Shown here: positions 51,471 to 62,768 of the stretch, one piece after another
Position numbering within the stretch: the first letter of the stretch is position 1
How the letters are laid out: each line of letters opens with the position of its first letter
Assembly: GCF_002079055.1 (NCBI RefSeq)
Contig: NC_047499.1
Coordinates: 186,001 to 250,000, forward strand
DNA from: Saccharomyces paradoxus
Taxonomy: Eukaryota; Ascomycota; Saccharomycetes; Saccharomycetales; Saccharomycetaceae
DNA length: 64,000 nt
Direction: 5' to 3'
Program-made: the position numbers and the translations under genes
Notes under the pieces: generated by a model
The model's input: only the letters and a program-made list of their open reading frames with translations
Told to the model about the DNA's origin: nothing
The model's database searches: none

Positions 51471-53216
51471 ATGCCAGTAGTCAATCATGAGGATAGCGAA
51501 TTCCATCTCTCGCACACAGAGGAGGACAAGTTAAACGAGTTCCAGGTCATCACGAATTTCCCCCCAGAGGACTTGCCGGATGTGGTGAGACTGTTGAGGA
51601 ACCATGGTTGGCAGTTAGAACCAGCATTGAGCCGATACTTCGATGGAGAGTGGAGAGGCGGACCTGAGGAGACGGTGGGAGAGTCCACTCCAACGACACC
51701 CATGGCAGACACCTTGGCTCCACCCGCGTTGGGCCCTAGGCCCTTGCCATTCACGACCTCGCTGCCCGTAGTCAGACCATTGCCAGCAAACTTCCGCCAC
51801 GATTTCAGAACCGTTGGGCTGAACGGACGCTCCAACACTGTGTGGTCCATGTTTGACTCTTTCAGTTATGATGGCAACCCCCTTCTTTTTGTTTTACTGT
51901 TGATCCCTAGGATAATCAATAGGTTGTCTGCCACAATATTCACGTTCTTTTGCACCCTATTGTCCCTGCATTCCATAGGTGGTGGCGGTAATTCAGCAAA
52001 GCCGAAGATCTCCAAGATTCCAAAGGCGCCAACCAGAGAAACACATATTCCGTTGGCTGAAATACTAGGCGACATGAAGGACAAGGATGCATTGTGCCAG
52101 CTAAAAAGCTTCAAGCCAGATATTTCCTTCAATGAGGCCTTGCGTATCGCAAAGGAGGAGTTTAAGTTTATGTTGCTCATCCTAGTTGGTGACACCTACG
52201 ACACCGATACAGAAGCCATCGATGTTAATTCTAAGCTGCTTTTGGAGAAGATTTTGTTAAACAAAAAGACTTTACAGTACTTGCGCAAGATTGATGACGA
52301 CCTGATCATTTACTTGAAGTGCGTTCACGAGTTAGAACCTTGGTTAATTGCTCAGCAACTAGGTGTCAGAAACACGCCGGAAATCTTTCTCGTTGCCAAC
52401 GTGGCTAACACGACTTCCCGTTCAGAGACTCTGCCCTCACAAAGACTCTCTATTCTCGGCAAGTTGAAGATTAATTCATTGAACAGATTCTTGCAGTCGT
52501 TAACAAACGTGGTAGAAAAGTACACTCCGGAATTAGTTGTTAACAAAACCGAAATGCACGAGCTACGCATGTCAAGAGAAATTAAAAAACTGCAGGAAGA
52601 TGCATACAAGAAGTCTCTAGAAATGGACAGAATCAAAGCTATAGAGAAGGAAAAAAGCTTGAAACGCGCCCAGGACTTGAAATTAAACTCGACTGCTCAA
52701 CAATTAAACTGGCTAAAGGCTTGCATCGATGAACTCCAGCCGTTGGCGGTAGCGGGGAAGCAAGCTACTCTGCAATTCAGGACCTCCAGTGGCAAAAGAT
52801 TCGTCAAGAAGTTCCCCTCCATGGCTACACTTTATCAAATCTACCAATCCATCGGGTGTCACATATACCTCGAGGTATACTCTAGTGACCCTGCGGAATG
52901 GTCTAACGCCCTTCAAGAGAAAATTAGGCAGTTGTCTGCAGACGATAACGTGCTCTGCTTCAAAGAAGGACAATTCGAGACGGGTACTGCTACTACTGTC
53001 GAAGAGCTCGGCGACATCATCAACAACGAGCTTATTTCTTTTGACCTCGAACAAGGTAAGCTCGAATTCAATTTTGAATTGGTATCTCCTTTCCCTAAGT
53101 ATACTGTGCATCCTGACGAACGGATGTCGGTGGACCAAGTGCCCCAGCTATGGCCAAATGGCAGCCTCTTAGTGGAAGCTCTCGTTGAAGAAGATGAAGA
53201 AAATGAAGAACAATGA
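51471..53216 (+). CDS. UBX2: Ubx2, ER membrane Cdc48 recruiter
   Basis: 581 aa (reference 584). It links Cdc48-Npl4-Ufd1 to the Hrd1 and Doa10 ligases in ERAD and also acts at the mitochondrial TOM complex and lipid droplets. An N-terminal UBA domain (about residues 15-50, FPPEDLPDVVRLLRNHGWQ), a hydrophobic hairpin region near 140-170 (LLFVLLLIPRIINRLSATIFTFF), a UAS/thioredoxin-like part (LMLLILVG...), a coiled coil at 360-410 and a C-terminal UBX domain near 430-530 are visible. The C terminus is acidic (EEDEENEEQ). Its partner Usa1 is coded in the same window. Confidence 0.96.
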   Translation: MPVVNHEDSEFHLSHTEEDKLNEFQVITNFPPEDLPDVVRLLRNHGWQLEPALSRYFDGEWRGGPEETVGESTPTTPMADTLAPPALGPRPLPFTTSLPVVRPLPANFRHDFRTVGLNGRSNTVWSMFDSFSYDGNPLLFVLLLIPRIINRLSATIFTFFCTLLSLHSIGGGGNSAKPKISKIPKAPTRETHIPLAEILGDMKDKDALCQLKSFKPDISFNEALRIAKEEFKFMLLILVGDTYDTDTEAIDVNSKLLLEKILLNKKTLQYLRKIDDDLIIYLKCVHELEPWLIAQQLGVRNTPEIFLVANVANTTSRSETLPSQRLSILGKLKINSLNRFLQSLTNVVEKYTPELVVNKTEMHELRMSREIKKLQEDAYKKSLEMDRIKAIEKEKSLKRAQDLKLNSTAQQLNWLKACIDELQPLAVAGKQATLQFRTSSGKRFVKKFPSMATLYQIYQSIGCHIYLEVYSSDPAEWSNALQEKIRQLSADDNVLCFKEGQFETGTATTVEELGDIINNELISFDLEQGKLEFNFELVSPFPKYTVHPDERMSVDQVPQLWPNGSLLVEALVEEDEENEEQ

Positions 53217-53423
53217 TAATATAACATCTCGTTAAAAACGACAAACGCGTACAAAGAGTCTCCGAAGTTTACTTTTTTTTCATTTTTCGTCTTTACTCTT
53301 TCGTCTCCCTAATGATTTTGGCCAACCGTTGGTTGTTACGTGTTATATGTTTGTTTTAGGAGCTGGGGCTACGTTTATAGTTTTATAACTCAGTTGACCT
53401 CATAAGCGAAAAGCAAGAAAAGG

Positions 53424-54059
53424 ATGCAGGTGTTACAGTTATGGTTAACAACTTTGATCTCTTTGGTGGTGGCAGTGCAGGGATTACATTTCGACATTGC
53501 GGCATCTACAAACCCAGAACTGGTTTGTATTCGTGATTTTGTCACTGAAGGTCAGTTGGTGGTCGTGGATGTCCACTCGGATGGTTCTGTTGGAGATGGA
53601 CAAAAGCTAAACCTCTTCGTGCGTGATTCTATTGGAAACGAGTATCGTAGAAAGAGGGATTTTGCAGGTGACGTTCGTGTTGCGTTTACTGCTCCATCTT
53701 CTACAGCATTCGACGTTTGTTTTGAAAATGAGGCTCAGTATCGTGGCCGTTCTTTGAGCAGGGCCATTGAATTGGACATTGAGAGCGGTGCTGAAGCTCG
53801 TGACTGGAACAAGATCAGCGCCAACGAAAAGTTGAAACCTATAGAAGTCGAGTTGCGTAGAGTGGAGGAAATCACGGACGAAATTGTCGACGAATTGACT
53901 TACTTGAAAAACAGAGAGGAGAGACTAAGAGACACTAATGAATCTACCAATAGAAGGGTAAGAAATTTCTCAATTTTGGTTATTATTGTCTTGTCCTCGC
54001 TGGGTGTTTGGCAAGTCAATTATTTGAAAAACTACTTCAAAACGAAACATATCATTTAG
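53424..54059 (+). CDS. ERV25: Erv25, p24 family COPII vesicle protein
   Basis: 211 aa, the reference length. It is a p24-delta protein cycling between ER and Golgi with Emp24, Erp1 and Erp2, assisting sorting of GPI-anchored cargo. A signal peptide (residues 1-20, [15 protein letters not shown]), a lumenal GOLD domain with two conserved Cys (CIRDF and CFENE), a coiled coil (130-170), one membrane helix ([18 protein letters not shown]) and a short tail NYFKTKHII with aromatic and basic sorting signals are all present. Confidence 0.97.
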   Translation: MQVLQLWLTTLISLVVAVQGLHFDIAASTNPELVCIRDFVTEGQLVVVDVHSDGSVGDGQKLNLFVRDSIGNEYRRKRDFAGDVRVAFTAPSSTAFDVCFENEAQYRGRSLSRAIELDIESGAEARDWNKISANEKLKPIEVELRRVEEITDEIVDELTYLKNREERLRDTNESTNRRVRNFSILVIIVLSSLGVWQVNYLKNYFKTKHII

Positions 54060-54204
54060 GCAAAGAAAGAGGAACACGCCACGCATTTGTGTATCAACTT
54101 ACCCTATAATCGCATATGTATTCGACTATTTTTTACATATATATGAATAGATCCCAGAACAGAAAAATGAAGAAAAAAATATACTTGAACATGGATTTGT
54201 TCGT

Positions 54205-54738
54205 TTACATCTTTAAATATCCTAGCTTTCCCAATACACAACCAAAATCCAAATACGTCATGAAAAGTCTCTTGCCATCAGTAGCACAACTAATCATTTC
54301 AATGATCCCGGCACTCTGATCGGCCCCGATGAGGTTGGAGATTTTTTGAAGATCTTTTACACTTAACACATGATCTCTTAACGCCACTTGCGGGAAGTCC
54401 ACGTCTCTGCCACAGTTTTTAACAAGCATCGACCACAAATCATCTATTATCGTTAAATTATTCATCAGTATCAGTAACTGGCATGTACATCGTACCAGTT
54501 TCGTGAAATCTATCACTTCAGTACCCTCAATAATAACATCTTCATTCCTCACCAGTTTGCAAATTGTGGGTTCTAGTTGTAAATCCTGGAAGAATCTAGG
54601 TAGTTCATTAACGGTCATATCATGATCCAGACTAGACTCCGCATATTTTCCCAGAATTTCATCCTCAACTTCGATGGGTACTTTCGGGTTCTCGAATAGC
54701 TGTACTCTTTCATAACTGACACTATTGGATTTGCTCAT
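54205..54738 (-). CDS. RAD33: Rad33, nucleotide-excision-repair factor
   Basis: 177 aa, equal to S. cerevisiae Rad33. It binds and stabilises Rad4 (with Rad34) in nucleotide-excision repair, functioning like the centrin partner of human XPC. Weak EF-hand-like homology has been proposed for the family; no canonical Ca2+ loop is evident here. The sequence is acidic and helical (DLQLEPTICKLVRNEDVIIEG). The start at 54738 is the first ATG; the neighbour on the right is SPT5, divergent, with 244 bp between starts. Confidence 0.95.
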   Translation of the reverse strand: MSKSNSVSYERVQLFENPKVPIEVEDEILGKYAESSLDHDMTVNELPRFFQDLQLEPTICKLVRNEDVIIEGTEVIDFTKLVRCTCQLLILMNNLTIIDDLWSMLVKNCGRDVDFPQVALRDHVLSVKDLQKISNLIGADQSAGIIEMISCATDGKRLFMTYLDFGCVLGKLGYLKM

Positions 54739-54982
54739 TGAAACAGAACCTAGAAGCTATTAGGCAGTCTGGCCTTGTTAATGTGGTGCTTGCATATGTA
54801 ATAATTGTAAAGGTCCACATTATATATTTCAGAATTGTGGACCTTCGAAGGTGACCCGCCTGATGTGCGACATATGGAAAAAAATTTGGATGGAAATGCT
54901 CAAAGATTGGTACCATTAACAAGAATCACTCACACAAGTAGGTAAGAGCAGAAGGAGAAAAGGAACGGGTGTTGTGATAATT

Positions 54983-57900
54983 ATGAGTGACAACTCGAAC
55001 ACAAACGTGAACATGCAGGAACATGATCAACAAGTTGCTGATCCTGTGGTGGTTCCGCAGTCTACCGCCACTAACGATGAAAATACTAGTGACAAAAATA
55101 CTGTTGATAGTAGCACTGCCACCACAACAAGAACTACAGAACGCGCAGAAAGTATAAGCAATCTCCCCCTTCCAGGTAACGAAGACGAAGCAAAGGCAGA
55201 TCTACAACAATCCGAGAATAATGTAGAAACAATGGCCGCAGATCAGGCTTCATCCAGCGACAAGCATGCTTTTCCAAGTGTATCTGCTACAGATGATGTC
55301 CCAGAAACTTCAAATGCGGATCCATCCGAACCAAATGAAACTGTTAAGAAGGAAGAGGCCTCTGATGAAAGGAAGAGGCCTCGCGAAGAGGAAGCCAAAA
55401 ATAGTGATGGTGATAAGAAAGATGAGGGCGATAACAAAGATGACGACGATGACGACGATGATGACGATGATGATGATGACGATGACGACGATGATGAAGC
55501 CCCAACTAAGAGGCGTCGTCAAGAAAGGAACAGATTCCTGGATATTGAAGCTGAGGTTAGTGATGATGAAGATGAAGATGAAGACGAAGAGGATTCAGAG
55601 TTGGTTCGTGAAGGTTTCATTACCCATGGTGATGATGAAGATGACGAATCAAGTGCTCCGGGTGCAAGAAGAGACGATAGATTACATAGACAACTGGACC
55701 AAGATTTGAACAAGACTTCAGAAGAAGATGCTCAAAGGTTAGCGAAAGAATTAAGGGAGCGTTACGGTAGAAGTAGTTCCAAGCAATATCGTGCTGCTGC
55801 TCAAGATGGTTACGTGCCACAGAGGTTTCTTCTACCAAGTGTTGATACAGCTACCATTTGGGGTGTGCGCTGCAGACCAGGCAAAGAAAAGGAATTGACT
55901 CGTAAGTTATTGAAAAAAAAATTCAATTTGGATAGGGCCATGGGTAAAAAAAAATTGAAAATTCTATCCATTTTCCAAAGGGATAATTACACAGGAAGAA
56001 TTTATATTGAAGCACCTAAACAATCCGTTATTGAAAAATTTTGTAATGGTGTTCCAGATATTTATATTTCTCAAAAATTGCTAATTCCCGTCCAAGAATT
56101 ACCTCTATTACTGAAACCAAATAAATCAGATGACGTCGCTTTGGAAGAGGGTAGTTATGTTCGTATTAAGAGAGGGATCTACAAGGGTGATTTGGCGATG
56201 GTCGACCAAATTAGTGAGAATAATTTAGAAGTGATGCTGAAAATTGTTCCCCGTTTGGATTATGGTAAATTTGACGAAATTGATCCGACAACGCAACAAC
56301 GTAAATCTAGAAGACCAACTTTTGCTCATAGAGCTCCACCACAATTGTTTAACCCAACGATGGCCCTGAGATTAGATCAAGCTAATCTTTATAAAAGGGA
56401 TGACCGTCACTTTACTTATAAGAATGAGGATTATATTGATGGTTATCTGTATAAGTCCTTCAGGATTCAACATGTGGAAACCAAAAATATTCAGCCAACT
56501 GTGGAGGAATTAGCAAGATTCGGTTCCAAAGAGGGCGCAGTAGATCTAACATCAGTTTCACAATCAATCAAGAAGGCCCAAGCTGCAAAGGTCACTTTCC
56601 AACCAGGTGATCGTATCGAAGTTTTAAATGGTGAACAGCGTGGTTCCAAGGGTATTGTAACAAGAACTACAAAAGATATCGCCACAATCAAACTAAATGG
56701 TTTTACAACTCCTTTAGAATTTCCTATTTCTACCCTAAGAAAGATTTTCGAACCTGGTGACCACGTTACTGTCATCAATGGTGAACATCAAGGTGATGCT
56801 GGTTTAGTTCTTATGGTAGAGCAAGGCCAAGTGACATTCATGTCAACTCAGACAAGCAGAGAAGTTACCATTACAGCAAATAATCTATCCAAATCTATTG
56901 ACACTACAGCTACGTCAAGTGAATACGCGTTACATGACATAGTCGAATTGAGTGCTAAGAATGTCGCTTGTATTATTCAGGCTGGTCACGATATCTTCAA
57001 GGTTATTGATGAAACTGGTAAAGTATCGACAATTACCAAGGGCTCTATCTTGAGTAAAATAAATACTGCTCGTGCACGTGTTTCTAGTGTCGATGCAAAT
57101 GGTAATGAAATCAAAATTGGTGATACAATAGTAGAAAAAGTAGGTTCACGCAGGGAGGGTCAGGTCCTATACATACAAACACAGCAAATTTTTGTTGTCT
57201 CAAAGAAGATTGTTGAAAATGCTGGGGTTTTTGTTGTTAACCCTAGTAATGTCGAAGCCGTGGCGTCCAAGGATAATATGCTAAGTAACAAAATGGATTT
57301 AAGCAAAATGAATCCGGAAATCATTTCTAAAATGGGACCTCCATCATCCAAGACATTCCAACAACCTATTCAGTCCAGAGGAGGTCGTGAAGTTGCACTC
57401 GGCAAAACAGTTAGAATTCGTTCCGCTGGTTATAAAGGTCAATTAGGTATTGTGAAAGATGTGAACGGTGATAAAGCTACCGTCGAATTACATTCTAAGA
57501 ACAAACATATTACAATTGATAAACATAAGTTAACATATTATAATCGTGAAGGTGGTGAAGGTATCACATATGATGAATTGGTTAATAGACGCGGTAGAGT
57601 TCCACAGGCCAGAATGGGCCCAAGTTACGTTAGTGCCCCAAGAAATATGGCAACTGGCGGTATTGCAGCAGGGGCTGCTGCCTCTTCAGGTCTCAGTGGT
57701 GGTATGACGCCAGGATGGAGTTCGTTCGATGGCGGTAAAACACCAGCCGTAAACGCTCAAAGCGGCTCAGGTGGTGGCGGTGTCTCCTCATGGGGTGGTG
57801 CTTCCACTTGGGGTGGCCAAGGTAATGGAGGTGCTTCTGCTTGGGGTGGTGCCGGTGGCGGTGCCTCAGCTTGGGGCGGCCAAGGTACTGGTGCTACTTC

Positions 57901-58186
57901 TACTTGGGGCGGTGCTTCGGCCTGGGGTAACAAATCAAGTTGGGGCGGTGCGTCGACTTGGGCTTCAGGAGGTGAATCTAACGGTGCCATGTCTACTTGG
58001 GGTGGTACCGGTGACAGGTCAGCCTACGGTGGGGCTTCCACCTGGGGAGGAAACAGCAATAATAAGAGTGCAAGAGATGGTGGAGCTTCTGCTTGGGGTA
58101 ACCAAGATGATGGGAATAGGTCTGCCTGGAACAATCAAGGAAATAAGTCGAACTATGGTGGTAATAGTACATGGGGAGGTCATTAA
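54983..58186 (+). CDS. SPT5: Spt5, transcription elongation factor (DSIF/NusG family)
   Basis: 1,067 aa (reference 1,063). With Spt4 it clamps RNA polymerase I and II during elongation. An acidic N terminus with an Asp run (about residues 155-170) and RRRQERNRFLDIEAEVSDDEDED is followed by the NGN domain (about 280-380, IWGVRCRPGKEKELTRKLL) that binds Spt4, a series of KOW domains (about 390-890: YVRIKRGIYKGDLAMVD, DRIEVLNGEQRGSKGIV, DHVTVINGEHQGDAGLV, VRIRSAGYKGQLGIVKD) and a C-terminal repeat region of S-[TA]-W-G-G-[AQ] units phosphorylated by Bur1. The ATG at 54983 follows a non-ATG in-frame extension to 54974. Confidence 0.98.
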   Translation: MSDNSNTNVNMQEHDQQVADPVVVPQSTATNDENTSDKNTVDSSTATTTRTTERAESISNLPLPGNEDEAKADLQQSENNVETMAADQASSSDKHAFPSVSATDDVPETSNADPSEPNETVKKEEASDERKRPREEEAKNSDGDKKDEGDNKDDDDDDDDDDDDDDDDDDDEAPTKRRRQERNRFLDIEAEVSDDEDEDEDEEDSELVREGFITHGDDEDDESSAPGARRDDRLHRQLDQDLNKTSEEDAQRLAKELRERYGRSSSKQYRAAAQDGYVPQRFLLPSVDTATIWGVRCRPGKEKELTRKLLKKKFNLDRAMGKKKLKILSIFQRDNYTGRIYIEAPKQSVIEKFCNGVPDIYISQKLLIPVQELPLLLKPNKSDDVALEEGSYVRIKRGIYKGDLAMVDQISENNLEVMLKIVPRLDYGKFDEIDPTTQQRKSRRPTFAHRAPPQLFNPTMALRLDQANLYKRDDRHFTYKNEDYIDGYLYKSFRIQHVETKNIQPTVEELARFGSKEGAVDLTSVSQSIKKAQAAKVTFQPGDRIEVLNGEQRGSKGIVTRTTKDIATIKLNGFTTPLEFPISTLRKIFEPGDHVTVINGEHQGDAGLVLMVEQGQVTFMSTQTSREVTITANNLSKSIDTTATSSEYALHDIVELSAKNVACIIQAGHDIFKVIDETGKVSTITKGSILSKINTARARVSSVDANGNEIKIGDTIVEKVGSRREGQVLYIQTQQIFVVSKKIVENAGVFVVNPSNVEAVASKDNMLSNKMDLSKMNPEIISKMGPPSSKTFQQPIQSRGGREVALGKTVRIRSAGYKGQLGIVKDVNGDKATVELHSKNKHITIDKHKLTYYNREGGEGITYDELVNRRGRVPQARMGPSYVSAPRNMATGGIAAGAAASSGLSGGMTPGWSSFDGGKTPAVNAQSGSGGGGVSSWGGASTWGGQGNGGASAWGGAGGGASAWGGQGTGATSTWGGASAWGNKSSWGGASTWASGGESNGAMSTWGGTGDRSAYGGASTWGGNSNNKSARDGGASAWGNQDDGNRSAWNNQGNKSNYGGNSTWGGH
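55440..55500 (+). repeat. GAC/GAT (Asp) microsatellite in SPT5
   Basis: A tandem run of GAC and GAT codons coding for about 18 consecutive Asp residues in the acidic N terminus. The reference protein has a similar but Glu-interrupted tract, so the tract appears cleaner here. Confidence 0.8.
57780..58180 (+). repeat. Spt5 C-terminal repeat region (WGG repeats)
   Basis: The DNA codes for about 15 copies of a hexapeptide of type S-A/T-W-G-G-A/Q, partly degenerate. This is the C-terminal repeat domain of Spt5, the Bur1 phosphorylation target that recruits Paf1C. Confidence 0.9.
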
Positions 58187-58626
58187 TCACCAAAAAGAGA
58201 AAACATTATTACCCAAGAAGGAATTAATAAAAAAAAAGACTTTAATATTACCACATTAATAAGAATAGTAATGAAGATTTGAATGTTTCGATGAAATACT
58301 GAATCTTAATCTTTTTTTTCATTTATGCTTGCATTTGTATGTCACAAGTTTTCCTCGATTCTAACTTTTACATATACGTATGTATGTATGTATGTATGCA
58401 TATGTGTCTTTGCATATCTAAATGAAATATCAACTTTATTATGAGAAAGTTGATTATTGTAATGTATTTTTAACAACTTCTTTTTCGTGGCGGAATTTCT
58501 TTCCGTTTGAATCGTATACAAAATGTACGTATCTATTACTTATTTACAGGACAAAAGAAAAAAATTGCTTGACATCTGTGAATGCGATGGTTCTGCCTGT
58601 TACAGTTCATGCGTATTCATCCTTTT
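58187..58626. other. Convergent gap SPT5 / MRPL39, with TATG microsatellite
   Basis: 440 bp. A (GTAT)n repeat spans about 58376-58398. Two small plus-strand frames here (58422-58735) run antisense to MRPL39 and have no features. Confidence 0.5.
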
Positions 58627-59164
<538 letters not shown>

Positions 59165-60316
59165 TTATTGAGTTGCTTCTTCGGAAGCGTTGGGGGAGGT
59201 TTCGGCATTTTCTGGTTTTCTAGCGACGAAAAGCATCATAGGAGTGAATAACTTGGACTTACCACCAGCAACTAAACCAACCGCAGCATTTTCTAGGGCG
59301 GCAGTAACTTCCTTGGAACCCTCTGGGGCTAGACCTAATTTTTCCATGACAGTAACCATTGCTGTAGTAAATTGTCTACCTAAGTAAGAAGTTCTGAAAA
59401 ATGTGGCCAAATTAGCTAGATTTTGAACGTACTTCCACTCACCAGTCAATGGGTAATACCAAGGGATTTCATCATCATTGTCTGCCAAGTCTTCACTGTC
59501 GAGGACTTCGAAACCACAGTTTTTCAAAGCTTTTCTAGCCACGTCAACCTGGAACATCTTGGGAATACCATCACCCAGTTCAATTTCGTAAGCGATTTTT
59601 CTATGTTCAGGATTATTTTCGTCATATTTATCAGTCATTACCCATTCGTAAACAGCAAAGGTACCACCCGGTTTTAAGACCTTGTAGATTTCACTGTATA
59701 CACCTTCTAATTTTGGAGCGTGACATGTGGCTTCAATTGCATAAACTTTGTCAAAAGTGTTTTCTTCGAAATCCATATGCATGAAATCACCCTTAACAAA
59801 GTCCATTTGGTCGCTCAAATTGTATTTTTTAGCGTAATATTTGGCCTTGGCAATTTGATAGTCGTTATTATTTAAACCGATGACGTTACAGCCGGTGAAT
59901 CTTGCAATCTCTCTCGCTGGGCCCCCAACACCACAGCCGACATCAAGAACCAAATCATCCTTTTGAATACCAGCCTTGTAAGCTAGATAATGTTCATGTC
60001 TTGCTATCGAGGCGGCAAAACTCTCACCTTTATAAAATCTGCTGAAATGGAAAGAGGAACCCCAACCATATTCATAGAAATCTGTAACGACGTTGTAGTA
60101 AGAATGTGTAGCTTCATTATAATCCTCAAGACGACGTTCTTCGGCATCTTGATCGGTCTTACCGTCCCAATTTCTCAAGTACTTCTGAACGGCTTCCTTT
60201 TGAGCAGAGTTGTTCTTCGACATCAATGCGCTCAAACCTGTCTTTTTACCGATGTCATCACCGTGCAATTCCCTAGTGAATTGGGCCTGTCTTTTTCTCA
60301 ATTCTGTTTCACTCAT
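59165..60316 (-). CDS. ERG6: Erg6, sterol C-24 methyltransferase
   Basis: 383 aa, the reference length. It methylates zymosterol at C-24 to make fecosterol in ergosterol synthesis, on lipid droplets and ER. The SAM-binding motif [20 protein letters not shown] is near residues 124-143. The sterol-substrate regions [14 protein letters not shown] and [14 protein letters not shown] are intact. A mildly hydrophobic C-terminal stretch ([21 protein letters not shown]) may help droplet association. Codon bias is strong, showing high expression. Upstream lie a TATA (60487-60496) and a sterol response core (60738-60744). Confidence 0.98.
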   Translation of the reverse strand: MSETELRKRQAQFTRELHGDDIGKKTGLSALMSKNNSAQKEAVQKYLRNWDGKTDQDAEERRLEDYNEATHSYYNVVTDFYEYGWGSSFHFSRFYKGESFAASIARHEHYLAYKAGIQKDDLVLDVGCGVGGPAREIARFTGCNVIGLNNNDYQIAKAKYYAKKYNLSDQMDFVKGDFMHMDFEENTFDKVYAIEATCHAPKLEGVYSEIYKVLKPGGTFAVYEWVMTDKYDENNPEHRKIAYEIELGDGIPKMFQVDVARKALKNCGFEVLDSEDLADNDDEIPWYYPLTGEWKYVQNLANLATFFRTSYLGRQFTTAMVTVMEKLGLAPEGSKEVTAALENAAVGLVAGGKSKLFTPMMLFVARKPENAETSPNASEEATQ

Positions 60317-60422
60317 CTTATGCTATTACTACTATTGTTATATGCTTACTTTTTTCAAACTATTTAAAACTTAAATCAGAAGGAACACAGATAAAGGAAA
60401 ACTTGAATCAAAAAGTTACAGT

Positions 60423-60593
60423 TTATAAATTATTAAGACGGATGGAAAGAAAAAGAGAGCAAAAGGGATAGGAAAAAACACCCGAACTATATAAAAGCAG
60501 CGGGGAAGTTATCGGCAGCAAGTATTGAAGATTCCTCACTAATCTTCGCATAAGACATATGCTTCGTAAGGCGATAAAAATGGAGTGTAACAT
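60423..60593 (-). CDS. Possible small ORF (YML007C-A position)
   Basis: A 56-codon minus-strand frame from an ATG at 60593 (MLHSIFIALRSICLMRRL). It lies where S. cerevisiae has the tiny uncharacterised ORF YML007C-A (about 36 aa). It is hydrophobic with a basic patch, compatible with a mitochondrial small protein, but it overlaps the ERG6 promoter TATA and is longer than the reference ORF. It may simply be chance. Confidence 0.25.
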   Translation of the reverse strand: MLHSIFIALRSICLMRRLVRNLQYLLPITSPLLLYSSGVFSYPFCSLFLSIRLNNL

Positions 60594-60737
60594 GAAGACG
60601 AAATAAAGCACACTGACAGTGAATAATACACTACATCCTCCTCACTTGCTCTCGCTTCTCGAAAACTTTTTTGTATTTATCGGAAACGGCAGTAAACGAC
60701 GCCAAAAGATGAAAAATATTGCGGGAACGAGGTGCCT

Positions 60738-60744
60738 TATACGA
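60738..60744 (-). promoter_or_regulatory. Sterol response element core (TCGTATA) upstream of ERG6
   Basis: TATACGA on the plus strand, i.e. TCGTATA on the ERG6 strand, about 420 bp upstream of its start. This is the core of the Upc2/Ecm22 site found in ERG gene promoters. Confidence 0.5.
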
Positions 60745-61087
60745 TATCGGGGCTTGGTTCTAGCCCTTATCATTAGCTGGATCAGCCCCATCGATTTTTC
60801 TTAAAACTAGTAGCGAACCCTAGCTGCCTGGTTAATGTAAACCTAGGTTTTCGTTTCTTTTTCTAAGCGCGGGTAATAGTTAAGGCCCCGCCAAAGCGGC
60901 TTCTTTGTCATGGGAACAGGAAACCCTCCGATGAAGAGAAGGTGGGTGGCAACTGACGGATGTGTAAGGTCTTAGAGAAATATCTACGTAATAGTCCTCC
61001 GTATACCGGTCAAGCAGAGATTCTTTAAGGTATATATAGGATTCGTGTGTTTTAGCTCCTTCTCTTGACCCGCAGGTTGACTTATAC

Positions 61088-61108
61088 GTGAACGAGAGCG
61101 GTTTTTAG
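61088..61108 (+). other. GTG-headed seven-codon frame in the YAP1 leader
   Basis: GTG AAC GAG AGC GGT TTT TAG, 63-83 bases before the YAP1 ATG. The S. cerevisiae YAP1 leader has a documented seven-codon upstream ORF. The length and placing here match that, but the first codon is GTG, so a normal AUG uORF is missing. That these are the same ORF is inferred from memory. Confidence 0.45.
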
Positions 61109-61170
61109 TATATTAAGGGAAGTTTTTGCCACCCAAGAAGCTTTAAGGAGGAAAAGTTGTTTCTTAGACC

Positions 61171-62376
61171 ATGAGTGTTTCCACTGCCAAGAGGTCACTG
61201 GATGTCGTTTCTTCGGGTTCTTTAGCGGAGTTTGAGGATTCAGAATCTCGTCACGATGAGACAGAAAATGAGCATAGACATAATGGTACAGGCGATAACG
61301 ATGATAACGAGCAACCAAAGAGGAAGGGTACCAAAACTGGTAAAAAGCAAGATTTGGATCCTGAAACTAAGCAGAAGAGGACTGCCCAAAATCGAGCTGC
61401 CCAGAGAGCCTTTAGGGAACGTAAGGAGAGGAAGATGAAGGAATTGGAGAAGAAAGTACAGAGTTTGGAGAGTATTCAGCAACAAAATGAAGTGGAGGCT
61501 ACTTTTTTGAGGGACCAGTTGGTCACGTTGGTGAACGAGTTAAAAAAATATAGGCCAGAAACAAGAAATGACTCAAAAGTGCTGGAATATTTAGCAAGGC
61601 GAGATCCTAATTTACATTCCTCAAAAAGTAACGCTAATCACAACAATAAACCAATTGTCACACCTAATGATGATATACAAGAAAACGTAAAACAGAAGAT
61701 GAATTTCACGTTTCAGTATCCGCTTGATAAGGACGATGACGACAGTAAAAATGTGGAAAAACAATTACCTTCGCCAAATGATCCAAGCCATTCGGCCCCT
61801 GTGCCTATAAAGCAGACACAAAAGAAATTAAGTGACGCTACAGATTCCTCCAGTGCTACTTTGGATTCCTTTTCAAATGGTAACGATGTTCTTAATAACA
61901 CACCAAACTCCTCCACCTCGATGGATTGGTTAGATAATGTGATATATACAAACAGGTTTGTATCTGGTGATGATGGCTGCAAACGTAAAACTAAGAATGT
62001 GGACAGTAATATGTTCTCTAACGATTTCAATTTTGAAAATCAGTTTGATGAGCAAGTTTCTGAATTTTGTTCGAAAATGAACCAAGTCTGTGGAACGAGG
62101 CAATGTCCCATTCCTAAGAAACCTGTCTCTGCTCTTGATAAAGAAGTATTCGCGTCATCTTCTATATTGAGTTCAAATTCTCCTGCTTTAACAAATACTT
62201 GGGAATCACATTCCAGTATTACAGTTAATACTCCTGCTAATGTCACCGCTAATGATACCGCACACGGAAATTCTCTCTCCGGTTTCGGCCAACTCGGTTT
62301 CGATGTGACTGCGAATCATTATGTTGTGAATGATAATAGCACAGGTAGTGCTGACAACAAGAACAAGAATAACGCG

Positions 62377-62408
<32 letters not shown>

Positions 62409-62734
62409 TAACAATAACAATAACAATAACAATAATAATAACGACAATTTACTTCCATTCATATCCGAGCCACCATTCGACATGAATCAAGTCACTAATT
62501 TTTTCAGCCCGGGGTCAACCGACATTGGTGCCTCTAACACTAATCCAAACCTACTGCAAAACAGTAGAGAGGATATACCTTTTATCAATGCAAGTCTGGC
62601 TTTCCCAGACGACAGTTCAACTAATATTCAACTACAACCTTTCTCTGAATCTCAATCTCAAAATAAGTTTGACTATGACATGTTTTTTAGGGATTCATCG
62701 AAGGAAGGTAACAACCTATTTGAAGAATTTTTAG

Positions 62735-62768
<34 letters not shown>

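Larger units (their letters stand above)
60317..61170. promoter_or_regulatory. Divergent ERG6/YAP1 promoter region
   Basis: 854 bp. Elements seen: TATA-type ATATAAAAG for ERG6 (60488-60496 on the plus strand), a Upc2/Ecm22 sterol response core (TATACGA, 60738-60744), a Reb1-type CGGGTAA (60870-60876), and TATATATAGG for YAP1 (61032-61041). The last 150 bp before YAP1 contain no ATG. A minus-strand small frame (60423-60611) overlaps the ERG6 TATA. Confidence 0.6.
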
